Numbered from the stretch's first letter, positions 8,108-17,218 are shown. The stretch: 64,000 nt of DNA from Acidisoma silvae (GCF_020618775.1 NZ_JAESVB010000009.1:1-64000), one strand, 5' to 3'. Notes: generated by a model from the letters alone, not told the origin. Program-made: numbers and translations.

Positions 8108-8474
8108 TGCTCAGCCACCGCAGCAGAATGCGGTCATGCAAAGGGCGAAAACCGGGCATTGGATCACTCCGAAAGGCTTTAGCTGGAAGGATGAACGAAA
8201 AAGCCAACAGGCTCTTCCGACATTGCAGGAGCTTAAGCCGGCACCGAAAATTAAATCAATATATATCGTTCAACATATTTTATAGCGAACTATAATAGTT
8301 TAATTTAGTTTTAAATGACATTGAATGCTGAGAAAAACCGTTTTCCTCTCGCGCAATCTGTGGGGAATGTTTTTTGAAAACTATAGATCGGAACATGTTT
8401 ATTCTTTTCCGAAACAGTCTTGGCTGCCATGCATGAGCTTGCGCGAGACGGATCAGGGAATGCCGCGATGCCTG
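8108..8474. other. Intergenic region, AT-rich, no gene seen
   Basis: This stretch of about 370 bases precedes the minus-strand gene at 8107 and follows the 3' end of the DUF2182 gene. It is markedly AT-rich around 8240-8320, which would suit a promoter for the 8107 gene. Short frames here have no recognisable content and no consistent ribosome site, so none is annotated. Confidence 0.5.
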
Positions 8475-9299
8475 CTAGGGTTTCGGCATGCCGGGCATGC
8501 TATTCATCATCGCAATCGGCGGTGCGGCAGCAAAGGTTGGAAGCAAGGCCGGGACCAGGATGACCGCCCCACCATAGGCCAGGAGGGCGACGGCAGACAG
8601 GTAAGCGGCCCATCGCCGCCATGACACGGTTTTTTCGATAAAGATCAGTATCGTGATGGCGGCCATTGCAGCGACATTCATCATGCCCAAAGGAAACAGG
8701 ATCAAAAACAGGAACCAGCAGCAGCCGAAGCAGTAAAAGCCGTGGAATCCTCCCATGACGAAGGCGCCAAACAGGCCCGGGCGCCAGGACGTCATGATGA
8801 ACGACACCGGGTTTCTGCATTTCGACAGGCAGAGCCGCTTGAGCGGTGTCAGCTGATAAAGCCCGGCAAAGATCAGAAGCAACCCGCCGAACCGTGCGGC
8901 CGCATTGGCCGTCACGGCAAAACGCGCGGCCGCCCAGTCTGCGGCCTGCGCAGACAGATAGGCAAGGATGCCCGTCAACGCCCACAGGATGAGATAGCCC
9001 GCAATAAATACGGTGACGCTCGCCGTCGCGGATCCGCCTGACCGCCGCGCTTGAATTGTTTGAAAGGTCAGAAACATGGGTGCGGCCGTCGGAAACATCA
9101 TCGCTACCATCATCACGGTCCAGATGATCAGAAACGGCACGGCCGACAGGCCCATGGTGGCACCCATCATGGCCATGCCCGGCGCTGCCGGCTGCCAAAC
9201 GAAGAAGCTCCAGCAGGCTAGGGCAAGCGCCAGGATGACGATGAGGACGCCCCTATTATAGGCGCGTCTCTCATCAGGCTTGTGTGCGAATACCGTCAT
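8475..9299 (-). CDS. DUF2182 integral membrane protein (predicted metal-binding)
   Basis: A 274-residue protein with about seven hydrophobic helices. The conserved methionine-rich motif 'WTVMMVAMMFPTAAPM' and 'YQLTPLKRLCLSKCRNP' with two cysteines are diagnostic of DUF2182, annotated in databases as a predicted metal-binding membrane protein. 'GFHGFYCFGCCWFLFLILFPLGMMN' adds Cys and His within membrane helices. It lies 35 bases after the DUF1326 gene on the same strand; these two families are commonly neighbours. The role is unproven, with metal (possibly copper) handling or membrane assembly as plausible ideas. Confidence 0.85.
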   Translation of the reverse strand: MTVFAHKPDERRAYNRGVLIVILALALACWSFFVWQPAAPGMAMMGATMGLSAVPFLIIWTVMMVAMMFPTAAPMFLTFQTIQARRSGGSATASVTVFIAGYLILWALTGILAYLSAQAADWAAARFAVTANAAARFGGLLLIFAGLYQLTPLKRLCLSKCRNPVSFIMTSWRPGLFGAFVMGGFHGFYCFGCCWFLFLILFPLGMMNVAAMAAITILIFIEKTVSWRRWAAYLSAVALLAYGGAVILVPALLPTFAAAPPIAMMNSMPGMPKP

Positions 9300-9334
9300 T
9301 GCCAGTCACTGGTCCTGCCCCTCCTCCGGACTCA

Positions 9335-9985
9335 TCAGCGCGTGGATGGGCCGCCACGCACGAAGCCTTTGCCGGAAATGCGAAAGTGATTGAATTGGCC
9401 ATAGGTATCGCTGAGCGACAGAGACATCGCATTCGTCCTGGCTTCGGTCGATGCACTGCCGATCTCGGCCTGGCTGAATTCCATTCCGTCGGGCAAGTCG
9501 ATCCTGACCCGATGCGGTGCGCCGTCCACGGGGCTGCGAATGGGTCTTCCCGAGGCCTCCAATTTGTCGCCAATGCTGGCCCGGGCCAATCTTGCTCCGA
9601 CATCAACCTCGAAGACTATCGTCTCGAAGATCGGGTCATGCACGGTGTCGGACATGGCGTGGAAGACCCACCAATGCGTGGCAGCGTCTTTTGTTTCTTT
9701 ACCGTGCAGGATCGTGGCCAGGGCGCGCCGCTGCTCAGCATCGGCTTTTTCGTCGATGATAGCTTGCATTTCGCCCTTTCCCTCGAACACCGGTCCCGGC
9801 CATTGATACTGGACGATGGTATGCAGGCCATCCAAGGGAGTGTCGCCAAAATGCCCCTTGTCGATGCGTATGATCTCAATGCCATGACAATAACCGCGGG
9901 ACGGCAGAAGCTCGAACTGGCAGGGGCAGGAATAGTCGCAGCTGCAATTGCCGAATTTTATGCCTTCAACATACCAGTCGATCAT
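9335..9985 (-). CDS. DUF1326 family protein with cysteine cluster
   Basis: A 216-residue soluble protein. The N-terminal 'NCSCDYSCPCQFE' places four cysteines (14, 16, 20, 22) in a CxCxxxCxC pattern typical of DUF1326, followed by the family motif 'KGHFGDTPLDGLH' and a beta-rich body. The cysteine cluster looks suited to bind a soft metal or form disulphides. There is no signal peptide. It is the first gene of a pair with DUF2182. The function is unknown. Confidence 0.83.
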   Translation of the reverse strand: MIDWYVEGIKFGNCSCDYSCPCQFELLPSRGYCHGIEIIRIDKGHFGDTPLDGLHTIVQYQWPGPVFEGKGEMQAIIDEKADAEQRRALATILHGKETKDAATHWWVFHAMSDTVHDPIFETIVFEVDVGARLARASIGDKLEASGRPIRSPVDGAPHRVRIDLPDGMEFSQAEIGSASTEARTNAMSLSLSDTYGQFNHFRISGKGFVRGGPSTR

Positions 9986-10071
9986 CGTGATTCACGGTCC
10001 CTATGCCGGAGTCTAAACCTATCCGTTACGAATTCTCGAAGAGTTTTTTCTATCTTATGCCTTGAATATTG

Positions 10072-10842
10072 TCAGGGTTTACGAAAAAGGAGAACAAAAT
10101 TGTCGGCTTCGCCCACAGCCGCGTAGACAGCGTGATCCTTCGCGCCGAGAGCAAAAACCGGCGGCAAGGTCCACACGCCCTTGGGCCAATGCGTACTATC
10201 CCGCGGATTAGCGTCGATCTCTGAACTGCCCATAAAAACAAAACCCGAGTCGCGCGCCAGAGCAATGGCATAATCCTGCCTGACATAGCCACTGACGGCA
10301 TGCGTATCCTGCGGCTGATCCGCCCGCGCGCGATGATCCTCGATGCCCAATAGCCCCCCCGGTTTCAGGGCTGCAAAAAATCCCTGTAGCACCTGCCTTG
10401 TCTCGCCTGTCTCCATCCAGTCATGCAGATTTCGGAAGGTGAGCACGACATCAGCCGTACCGGCTTTGGCAATGTCATATTGTCCATTTCCCAGAACGGT
10501 CTGCCGCGCGTCGGGGAAGTTGTTCCGGAATGATGCGGCGGCTTGGGCTGACGGCGGCAGTGCCGCGATATAGCGACCATGCTGCTTCAGATAAGGTATC
10601 AGAATTTGAGTCCAGTAGCCGCCGCCCGGCCAGATCTCGATGACGGTATCGGTCGGCTTTACTTGAAAAAATTGCAGCTCCGCCAAGGGATGGCGCGCGG
10701 TATCTCGTGCCACGAACGCGGCCGAGCGCGCTGGTGACCCGACCGCCGCTTTTAACGCGTCGGTATTGCCATCTGCCCAGCTGGGAAGGCTCAGTCCGGT
10801 CAAGATCGCCGCACTCGCAACCATTCGCCGCACGCGTCTCAT
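10072..10842 (-). CDS. Predicted exported class I SAM methyltransferase
   Basis: A 256-residue protein with a clear Sec-type signal peptide (MRRVRRMVASAAILTGLSLPSWA) followed by a Rossmann methyltransferase fold: 'TDTVIEIWPGGGYWTQIL' as the SAM-binding motif I, 'ADVVLTFRNLHDWM' as motif IV and 'LKPGGLLGIEDHRA' after it. It matches the group annotated as 'predicted methyltransferase' with an export signal. The start at 10842 is favoured over 10869 because GGGGA lies eight bases upstream and the signal peptide then begins properly. An exported SAM-dependent enzyme is puzzling, since SAM is cytosolic; the segment could instead be a membrane anchor. Confidence 0.78.
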   Translation of the reverse strand: MRRVRRMVASAAILTGLSLPSWADGNTDALKAAVGSPARSAAFVARDTARHPLAELQFFQVKPTDTVIEIWPGGGYWTQILIPYLKQHGRYIAALPPSAQAAASFRNNFPDARQTVLGNGQYDIAKAGTADVVLTFRNLHDWMETGETRQVLQGFFAALKPGGLLGIEDHRARADQPQDTHAVSGYVRQDYAIALARDSGFVFMGSSEIDANPRDSTHWPKGVWTLPPVFALGAKDHAVYAAVGEADNFVLLFRKP

Positions 10843-11171
10843 TTTGTCATCCCCATCGCATTGTACCATGCGCAGTGTGGCTTGATTGGATCATCAAATC
10901 GACGGCCTTGGATGATAACTAAAGCAACTTCGAAATTAATCTACGGGTGAACGCGACGGGCACCATCTGCTGCCCGGCCTCCAAGCCACAAATCTTGCGT
11001 CCGGAACCTCGCTGATAAAATAAGAATCTAATTTGCATTAATTTAATAAAAGCTATTTTTTATCGTGTAAACATATTTGACACGATAATTTTTAGGTGTT
11101 TATCTCAAGTCGTAGCAAGCTGCGAAATAGCAGTGTCGGGCGGGGCTGCTTGCCGAGGAAGAGGAATAACC
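10843..11171. other. Divergent promoter region of the liv-type operon
   Basis: This region of about 330 bases between the methyltransferase (minus) and the Liv operon (plus) has no gene. It contains an AT-rich core at 11020-11100 and an inverted repeat listed separately. A strong ribosome site (GAGGAATAACC) at its right end fixes the start of the AMP-binding protein at 11172. Confidence 0.55.
11060..11088. promoter_or_regulatory. 9-bp inverted repeat, candidate operator of the liv-type operon
   Basis: TTATCGTGT (11060-11068) and ACACGATAA (11080-11088) are perfect inverse arms with an 11-base AT-rich spacer, 84 bases upstream of the first gene of the Liv operon. Arm length and spacing fit a dimeric TetR- or LysR-like regulator. 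No such regulator gene is in the window. Confidence 0.45.
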
Positions 11172-12188
11172 ATGGCATCGGCCAACCCTAGGATTGTTGG
11201 GCCAATCGGCCCGCATGATGCCCTTCTGGCGCTTACAGCATCGTCCCCAAACCGTCTGGCGCTTCGTCATAAGCACCGGGGAGAATGGCTTGCCTGGTCA
11301 TGGCAAGCCATCGTCCGCTCCGTCGATGCCTTGGTGACTGCGTTCGTGGAGCGCGGTATTTCAGCGGGAGACCGCGTTGTTCTTGTCGGTGAAATCACCC
11401 CAAGCCTGCTCTTCGCGGGGCTTGCCTCTGACGCAATCGGCGCCACCACCCTGCTTCTGCCCGCCGCCGCCAAAGCCGCCGAAATTCTGGCGGCAAGCGC
11501 CGGCCGGCCACCGCGCCTTGCGGTCATCCAGGGTCATGAAAGCCTTGGGTTATGGCTGCAACTGCGTCAACAACTTGGGCCGGTGCAGATTGTGTTCGAT
11601 CATGCCGCGCCCGGCAGGCAGCAGGACAGTTCGGTCACGCTCTTCACAGATCTCCTGGCACAAGCGCAATTGCGCCAAGACGCCTCGATCCGACGCCCCA
11701 GCACTGCCATCAAGGGATCTGACGGGCCAATATTGTGGGTTGAAGCGACCACGGCTTGGCCGGACGCCCTCGCGGCGACCTATGATCGTTGGTTAAAGCC
11801 GGGAACCGTGCTGGCACTGCCGGAAATTCTGGCGGCAGCCGCCCGGGACCGCCCGGAAATTCGCCCAACCGCCTGGCTTGCCTCCGGCTTCAGCCTTACG
11901 CACGCGGCACGGGAGATTGCGCATCGCTTGCCGCTCCGGCTGACTGGCGCCCGAGGTGCCGGATCGAACGGCATTGTGTGCGCCCTTCTCCGCCATCAGG
12001 CACGCAGGCGCCTGGGGCTTAACAAGCTTTTCGCGATCGAGGCCGAAACCGTCGCATCCAGACCCGCGGCACTCACGGCGCTCGGCATCTCCCTGCACCC
12101 TTGGCAGAAGGACGGCTCCGCGATATCCGGTAGGCCGCACCACGTCGCAGCCCGGCCTCATTTCGCGACAGCAGAGAGCCTGTCTTGA
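11172..12188 (+). CDS. Degenerate AMP-binding (acyl-CoA synthetase-like) protein
   Basis: A 338-residue protein resembling only the first part of AMP-forming acyl-CoA synthetases: 'NRLALRHKHRGEWLAWSWQAI', 'FVERGISAGDRVVLVGE' and 'LLFAGLASDAIGATTLLLPAAA' follow the family. The phosphate-binding loop (S/T-S-G-T-T-G) expected near residue 190 is replaced by 'ILWVEATTAWPD', and the adenylate-forming motifs (YGxTE, the C-terminal lysine domain) are missing; intact relatives have about 550-650 residues. The reading frame is clean, the ribosome site is strong, and the stop overlaps the livG start. It is therefore expressed but probably not a ligase. Such ligases often sit in Liv-type operons for aromatic or fatty acids. 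Confidence 0.72.
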   Translation: MASANPRIVGPIGPHDALLALTASSPNRLALRHKHRGEWLAWSWQAIVRSVDALVTAFVERGISAGDRVVLVGEITPSLLFAGLASDAIGATTLLLPAAAKAAEILAASAGRPPRLAVIQGHESLGLWLQLRQQLGPVQIVFDHAAPGRQQDSSVTLFTDLLAQAQLRQDASIRRPSTAIKGSDGPILWVEATTAWPDALAATYDRWLKPGTVLALPEILAAAARDRPEIRPTAWLASGFSLTHAAREIAHRLPLRLTGARGAGSNGIVCALLRHQARRRLGLNKLFAIEAETVASRPAALTALGISLHPWQKDGSAISGRPHHVAARPHFATAESLS

Positions 12189-12952
12189 CCGCCGCTTTGA
12201 TGGTGCGGGATGTCTCCCTGTCCTTCCTGGGTGTGCGAGCGCTGACATCCCTCAGCTTTTCTGTCGCGCAAGGCGAAATCTGCGCGCTCATCGGACCAAA
12301 CGGAGCAGGTAAAAGTTCGCTGCTCAACGTCATCAATGGCGTCTATCGGGCGGATTCCGGCGATATCCTGATTGATGACCAGCTCTTCTCGCATCCAACG
12401 CCGGCCCGCGCCGCCAAGATCGGTATCGGTCGCACCTTTCAGAATAACGCGCTGTTTCGGCGCATGAGCGTGATCGACAATGTGCTGACAGGACTGACGC
12501 GACAGGGAAAAGCGGGTTTCCTCGAACTCGCGTTTCGTCTCGGCCGGTATTCAACGGAGCAGCGCATTGAACGTGCGCAGGCAGAAGATATTCTGGCCTT
12601 CCTCGACATATCGGCGCATCGCGACGCCATTGTCGGCCAATTGCCCTATGGGCTGCAGAAACGCGTCGAACTGGCGCGTGCGCTGGTTGCATTGCCCAAG
12701 CTGCTGCTGTTGGACGAGCCTATGGCCGGCATGAACAAGAATGAAAAAGCGGAGCTCAGCCAGTTCATCTCTGACGTCAATCGGCAGCTTGGTACCACCA
12801 TTGTGCTCATCGAGCATGATATCGGCGTGGTCATGGGCCTGTCCCATCATGTCGTTGTCCTCGACTACGGGCGCAAAGTCGGCGACGGCACGCCGGAGGA
12901 GGTGCGCCGCAATCCGGATGTCATCGCAGCCTATCTTGGCACCAGACATTAA
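12185..12952 (+). CDS. livG: Liv-type ABC ATPase (LivG)
   Basis: A 255-residue ATPase of the branched-chain amino acid / HAAT importer class. Walker A is 'GPNGAGKSSLLN', the signature region is 'LPYGLQKRVELARAL', Walker B is 'LLLDEPMAGMNKNEK' and the H-loop is 'VLIEHDIGVVMGL'. The LivG trait 'RTFQNNALF' is present. It starts at a TTG (12185) overlapping the preceding stop, with an ATG five codons on as alternative. It pairs with LivF at the far end of the operon. Confidence 0.9.
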   Translation: MTAALMVRDVSLSFLGVRALTSLSFSVAQGEICALIGPNGAGKSSLLNVINGVYRADSGDILIDDQLFSHPTPARAAKIGIGRTFQNNALFRRMSVIDNVLTGLTRQGKAGFLELAFRLGRYSTEQRIERAQAEDILAFLDISAHRDAIVGQLPYGLQKRVELARALVALPKLLLLDEPMAGMNKNEKAELSQFISDVNRQLGTTIVLIEHDIGVVMGLSHHVVVLDYGRKVGDGTPEEVRRNPDVIAAYLGTRH

Positions 12953-12963
12953 GGCGCATTGCG

Positions 12964-13845
12964 ATGCTTTTCCTCGTCAATATCATTGTTGCCGGTCTTC
13001 TCGCGGGGCTCATGTACGCGCTTGTCGCCATCGGCTTCGTACTCATCTACAAGGCCTCGGGCGTCTTCAATTTCGCTCAAGGCGCGATGGTGCTGCTCTC
13101 CGCCCTCACCTTCGTGACACTGAACGAACACGGGCTGCCTTTCTGGCTGTGCTTCATCATCACAGTCGGCGTGCTGATTGTCGCATCCGTGTTGATCGAA
13201 TTTCTGGTGTTGCGGCCGCTCGTCAATCGCAGTCCAGACACACTCTTCATGGCGACGCTCGGACTATCCTTCGTGATCGAAGGGCTGGCCCAGCTTGTCC
13301 TTGGTACGGATGTTCATCAGCTCGATCTCGGCATCCCGGATGTGCCGCTCAAGCTTTACGGCCTGCAGGTCAGTGATTTTGATCTATTCACCGCGGCTGT
13401 TTCCATTCTTCTTGTCGCAGTACTCGCTCTTCTTTTTGGCAAGACCCGCGTTGGCATCTCACTTCGCGCGGTTGCAGACAATACCCTGGCCGCCCAGTCC
13501 ATCGGCATCAGGCTGCCGCATATCTGGCGGATCGTGTGGAGCGTCGCCGGCGTCGTCGCGCTGATTGCCGGGCTTCTGTGGGGTAATCGTCAAGGCGTGC
13601 AGTTCTCCCTGTCCCTTGTCGTGCTGAAAGCCATGCCGGTTCTTATCATCGGTGGTTTCTCCTCCATCCCTGGCGCCATCGTCGGTGGCCTGATTGTCGG
13701 CGCGACCGAAAACCTCGCCGATATTTATATCGGGCCGCTAGTGCATGGCGCGGTCTCGGACTGGTTCGCCTATATCCTCGCGACCGCCTTTCTTCTCATT
13801 CGTCCGAACGGTCTGTTCGGCGAGAAGCCCATCCAAAGGGTCTGA
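12964..13845 (+). CDS. livH: Liv-type ABC permease (LivH)
   Basis: A 293-residue hydrophobic permease. 'GLLAGLMYALVAIGFVLIYKASGVFNFAQGAMVLL' is the conserved LivH opening, and 'GISLRAVADNTLAAQSIGI' is the cytoplasmic coupling loop that contacts the ATPase. It has about eight membrane helices. It lies 11 bases after livG and 3 before livM, so all are one transcript. Confidence 0.9.
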   Translation: MLFLVNIIVAGLLAGLMYALVAIGFVLIYKASGVFNFAQGAMVLLSALTFVTLNEHGLPFWLCFIITVGVLIVASVLIEFLVLRPLVNRSPDTLFMATLGLSFVIEGLAQLVLGTDVHQLDLGIPDVPLKLYGLQVSDFDLFTAAVSILLVAVLALLFGKTRVGISLRAVADNTLAAQSIGIRLPHIWRIVWSVAGVVALIAGLLWGNRQGVQFSLSLVVLKAMPVLIIGGFSSIPGAIVGGLIVGATENLADIYIGPLVHGAVSDWFAYILATAFLLIRPNGLFGEKPIQRV

Positions 13846-13848
13846 GCC

Positions 13849-14919
13849 ATGTCCGCAAGCAAGCTCGCCGGCACGGCCCATCTTGGTGGCACCGTCAGCC
13901 AGGCTCCGCGCCTCTCAGGGCGAAGGGTTGCTATCCTCGTTGCCCTCATCTTGATCTATGGCGTCATTCCGATCGTCGGCAACGACTATTGGCTGAATTC
14001 GCTGATCATACCGACGATCGTCATGGGTCTCGCGGGGCTCGGGCTCAATCTGCTCATGGGTTACGCAGGCCTTATCTCATTGGGTTCTGCCGCTTTCATG
14101 GCGACAGGCGCCTTTGCCACGTTCAATCTGCTGCTGCGCCTGCCCATTCTGCCGCTGCCTGTAGTTCTAATTCTCGCCGGTCTGATCGCAGGCCTGGGCG
14201 GATTGATTTTTGGCCTGCCGAGCCTGCGTATTCGGGGATTCTATCTCAGCGCGCCGACACTTGCCGCGCAATTCTTTCTGACATGGCTGTTTCAAACCTA
14301 TCACTGGTTCTCGAATAACAGCATGTCGCTGGTCATTTCGGCGCCGCGGCTTGAATTTTTCGGATATGATCTTTCATCGTCGCGCGGCCGCTACCTGCTC
14401 GTCGCATTGACCGCCGGGCTGCTGCTTCTCTTGGCCTTTGCCATTATCAAAAGCCGCATCGGCCGCGACTGGATGGCGATTCGCGATATGGAAGTCGCGG
14501 CATCCGTCACAGGCGTGCCAATCGCACGGCGAAAGCTGCAAGCCTATGTCGTGAGCAGCTTTTTCCTTGGCGTCGCCGGCGCTCTCTGGGCTTTTGCCTA
14601 TCTGGGCACGGCCGATTCCAACACCTTCTCCCTCGACAAATCTTTCCAGGTTCTGTTCATCGTTCTGATCGGTGGATCGGCAAGCCTATTGGGAAATTTC
14701 GTCGGCGCGGCCTTCATCGTGCTGACACCCATCGTGCTGGACATCCTCGTGCCTGTGCTCGGTCTCGACACCTATATCGACCAAGGGTCGATCGCGAATA
14801 TCGAGCCGATCATCTTCGGTGCGCTGATCATCTTCCTCCTCATCAAAGAGCCGGACGGGCTGGCCAGCCTTTTTTCCCGTACCATCCGCGCTCTCAGCAT
14901 CTGGCCGCTGCGCAGATGA
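13849..14919 (+). CDS. livM: Liv-type ABC permease (LivM)
   Basis: A 356-residue permease with around nine membrane helices. 'GLAGLGLNLLMGYAGLISLGSAAFMATGAF' is the LivM fingerprint, and 'RIGRDWMAIRDMEVAASVTGV' is the coupling loop. The C-terminus carries a charged segment (KEPDGLASLF) usual for the family. It forms the transmembrane channel with LivH. Confidence 0.9.
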   Translation: MSASKLAGTAHLGGTVSQAPRLSGRRVAILVALILIYGVIPIVGNDYWLNSLIIPTIVMGLAGLGLNLLMGYAGLISLGSAAFMATGAFATFNLLLRLPILPLPVVLILAGLIAGLGGLIFGLPSLRIRGFYLSAPTLAAQFFLTWLFQTYHWFSNNSMSLVISAPRLEFFGYDLSSSRGRYLLVALTAGLLLLLAFAIIKSRIGRDWMAIRDMEVAASVTGVPIARRKLQAYVVSSFFLGVAGALWAFAYLGTADSNTFSLDKSFQVLFIVLIGGSASLLGNFVGAAFIVLTPIVLDILVPVLGLDTYIDQGSIANIEPIIFGALIIFLLIKEPDGLASLFSRTIRALSIWPLRR

Positions 14920-14989
14920 CAATACGCGGCTGTCGATAACGCTAAGAACACAAACGCTTCAGAGAAAATCTTTGTTTAAAGGAACTTCA

Positions 14990-16330
14990 ATGCGCATCAA
15001 ACGCAGTTTGCAGACGCTCGCGGGCGTCCTTGCGGCCGCTTCAGTTGGTCTTTCCCTCGCGCCTGCCCATGCGGCCGATCATGCGAACGAACAGCTTTAT
15101 CCGCTGTTTTCCTATCGCACCGGTCCCTACGCGCCCGCCGGCATTCCCCAATGGGGCGGTATTCGCGACTATTTCAATTACATCAACAGTCATGGCGGCA
15201 TCGACGGCGTGAAGGTTCTGGTGCAGGAATGCGAAACGGCATATACGCTGGAACGCGCCTTCGAATGCTACGAGCGTTACAAGCACGGCTACCAGGGCGC
15301 GCAGGTCGCAGCGTTATTTGATACATCAAGTGGATTTGATGCCACGATCTCCGATGAAGCGCGTGCGGACAAGCTTCCGGTCGTCTCCGTCGCGGGGGGA
15401 CGCGAAGATGCCGTCGATGGGGCAGTGTTTCCCTATCAATTTCCGGTTCTTTTCGACTACTGGACAGAATCCTCGATTGTCATCAACTATATCGCCAAAC
15501 AGCTCGGCGGGTTGGACAAGTTGAAGGGGCAGAAAATCGCGACGGTCTACCATGACTCCGGTTACGGCCGTGACACGATCGAGCCGCTTGCTATCCTCGC
15601 CAAGAAATATGGCTTCATCGACATCGAGATTCCTGTGCCTGACCCCGGGGAGCAGCAGCAGGCCCAGTGGCAGCAGATCAAGCAGCAAGGTGTGAACTGG
15701 GTCTTCCTGCGCGCCTGGGGCGTGATGACTCCGGTCGCCATTAAGACTGCTGCCCGTGTCGGCTTCCCGTCTGACCATATCATCGGCGATATCTGGAGCG
15801 GCTCCGAGGAAGATGTGAAGCCGGCAGGCTCGGCGGCGATCGGCTATAAGGCCGTCACAGTCTTTCCGTCGGGCAGCAATTTCGCAATCAGCCAGACGCT
15901 GAAGAAAGAGATCATCGACCCAGGCAAAAGCGACCTGCGGGATACGTCGAAATTCGGTTCAGTCTACTACAACGCAGGCTTGGTATCGGCCATCATCTAT
16001 AGCGAAGTCATCCATACCGGACATGAGAAATTCGGAAACCGTCCGCTGACGCCTGCCGAGGGGCAATGGGCGCTTGAGCATCTGAACATCACGCCCGAGC
16101 GCGTGGCGGCCCTCGGCGCCACTGGCCTTCTCAGCCCGCTGAAGCTGACCCCCGAGGATCATGAGGGCGAACCATCAGCCAAGATTCAGCAGTGGGACGG
16201 CCATCATTGGAATGTGCTCACAGGCTGGCTGAACGGCGACCGCGCTCTGTTCCATGATGCGATCTTCGCTAAGGCTGCGGCTTACGCCAAGCAGAAGAAC
16301 CTGCCGCCGCGTCCGACGCTCACAAACTGA
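14990..16330 (+). CDS. Periplasmic substrate-binding protein of the Liv-type importer
   Basis: A 446-residue receptor of the type I periplasmic-binding (LivJ/LivK-like) fold. The signal peptide MRIKRSLQTLAGVLAAASVGL...AHA ends near residue 31. Then come 'PLFSYRTGPYAPAGIPQWGGIRDYFNYIN' and 'GIDGVKVLVQECETAYTLERAFECYER', typical of HAAT-family receptors. The start at 14990 is chosen over 14972 because AAGGAA precedes it and the signal peptide begins there. Two cysteines (ECETAY...FECYER) could form a disulphide. Sequence alone does not give the ligand; the degenerate acyl-CoA synthetase upstream hints at an organic acid or amide rather than leucine. Confidence 0.85.
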   Translation: MRIKRSLQTLAGVLAAASVGLSLAPAHAADHANEQLYPLFSYRTGPYAPAGIPQWGGIRDYFNYINSHGGIDGVKVLVQECETAYTLERAFECYERYKHGYQGAQVAALFDTSSGFDATISDEARADKLPVVSVAGGREDAVDGAVFPYQFPVLFDYWTESSIVINYIAKQLGGLDKLKGQKIATVYHDSGYGRDTIEPLAILAKKYGFIDIEIPVPDPGEQQQAQWQQIKQQGVNWVFLRAWGVMTPVAIKTAARVGFPSDHIIGDIWSGSEEDVKPAGSAAIGYKAVTVFPSGSNFAISQTLKKEIIDPGKSDLRDTSKFGSVYYNAGLVSAIIYSEVIHTGHEKFGNRPLTPAEGQWALEHLNITPERVAALGATGLLSPLKLTPEDHEGEPSAKIQQWDGHHWNVLTGWLNGDRALFHDAIFAKAAAYAKQKNLPPRPTLTN

Positions 16331-16355
16331 TCACGACAGAGCAGGAAACGCACCA

Positions 16356-17129
16356 ATGAGCCAGCACGGAACCGATGTTTTGACCTTGGACAACGTCGAA
16401 AGCGTCTATGGCGAATCCGTGCTTGCTTTGCAGGGCGTTTCCCTCACCGTCCCGCGCGGGTCTATTGTCGCCCTTCTCGGCGCCAATGGCGCCGGCAAAA
16501 GTACGACGCTGAAGGCCATTTCCAACCTGCTTGGCGTATCCCGGGGACGTGTCATCCGCGGCGATATCAGCTGGGCCGGGAAATCGATCCTCGGCCTTGA
16601 TCCCGCCCGTGTTGTGCGCCAGGGCATTGTCCAGGTTCTGGAGGGCCGGCACTGCTTCGCGCATCTGACGGTGGAGGAAAATCTGGCGTCTGGCGGCTTT
16701 CTCCGGCGGCCAGGGCGCCGGGAACTACGCCGCGACGCCGATCGCATCTATGACTGGTTTCCCCGCCTGAAGCAGAAGCGGCATACGCGCGCCGGTCTTC
16801 TCTCGGGTGGCGAGCAACAGATGGTTGCGATCGGCCGTGCCTTGATGGCCAAACCCATTCTCATGCTGCTGGATGAACCCTCCATGGGTCTCGCGCCAAT
16901 GATCGTCGAGGAAATCTTCGACATCATCCAGCAGCTAAACCGCGACGAGGGGGTGACATTTCTTCTCGCTGAGCAGAATGCTAATCTTGTGCTGCATTAT
17001 GCGGATCATGGTTTCGTGCTCGAGAATGGCCGGGTCGTGACATCCGGGGCGGCGGAAACACTGCGCCAGAGCCAGGATTTCATGGCTTATTATTTTGGCG
17101 ACGGCGGTCAGGCTGCCATTCCGGCTTGA
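16356..17129 (+). CDS. livF: Liv-type ABC ATPase (LivF)
   Basis: A 257-residue ATPase closing the operon. Walker A is 'GANGAGKSTTLKAIS', followed by the LivF trait 'IVQVLEGRHCFAHLTVEENL', signature 'LSGGEQQMVAIGRALM', Walker B 'LMLLDEPSMGLAPMI' and H-loop 'FLLAEQNANLVL' (Glu-Gln-Asn in place of His-Asp, normal for LivF). The ATG at 16356 follows 'GCAGGAAACGCACCA' with a GGA-type ribosome site. It works as the heterodimer partner of LivG. Confidence 0.9.
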   Translation: MSQHGTDVLTLDNVESVYGESVLALQGVSLTVPRGSIVALLGANGAGKSTTLKAISNLLGVSRGRVIRGDISWAGKSILGLDPARVVRQGIVQVLEGRHCFAHLTVEENLASGGFLRRPGRRELRRDADRIYDWFPRLKQKRHTRAGLLSGGEQQMVAIGRALMAKPILMLLDEPSMGLAPMIVEEIFDIIQQLNRDEGVTFLLAEQNANLVLHYADHGFVLENGRVVTSGAAETLRQSQDFMAYYFGDGGQAAIPA

Positions 17130-17218
17130 TGCGCCCAAGCGCCGCATCCTGGATTAAGCACGAAATCTGAGCCGGGAGACAAGTGCTGCGGCAATTCGTC
17201 ACAAACGCAATCATGCGG

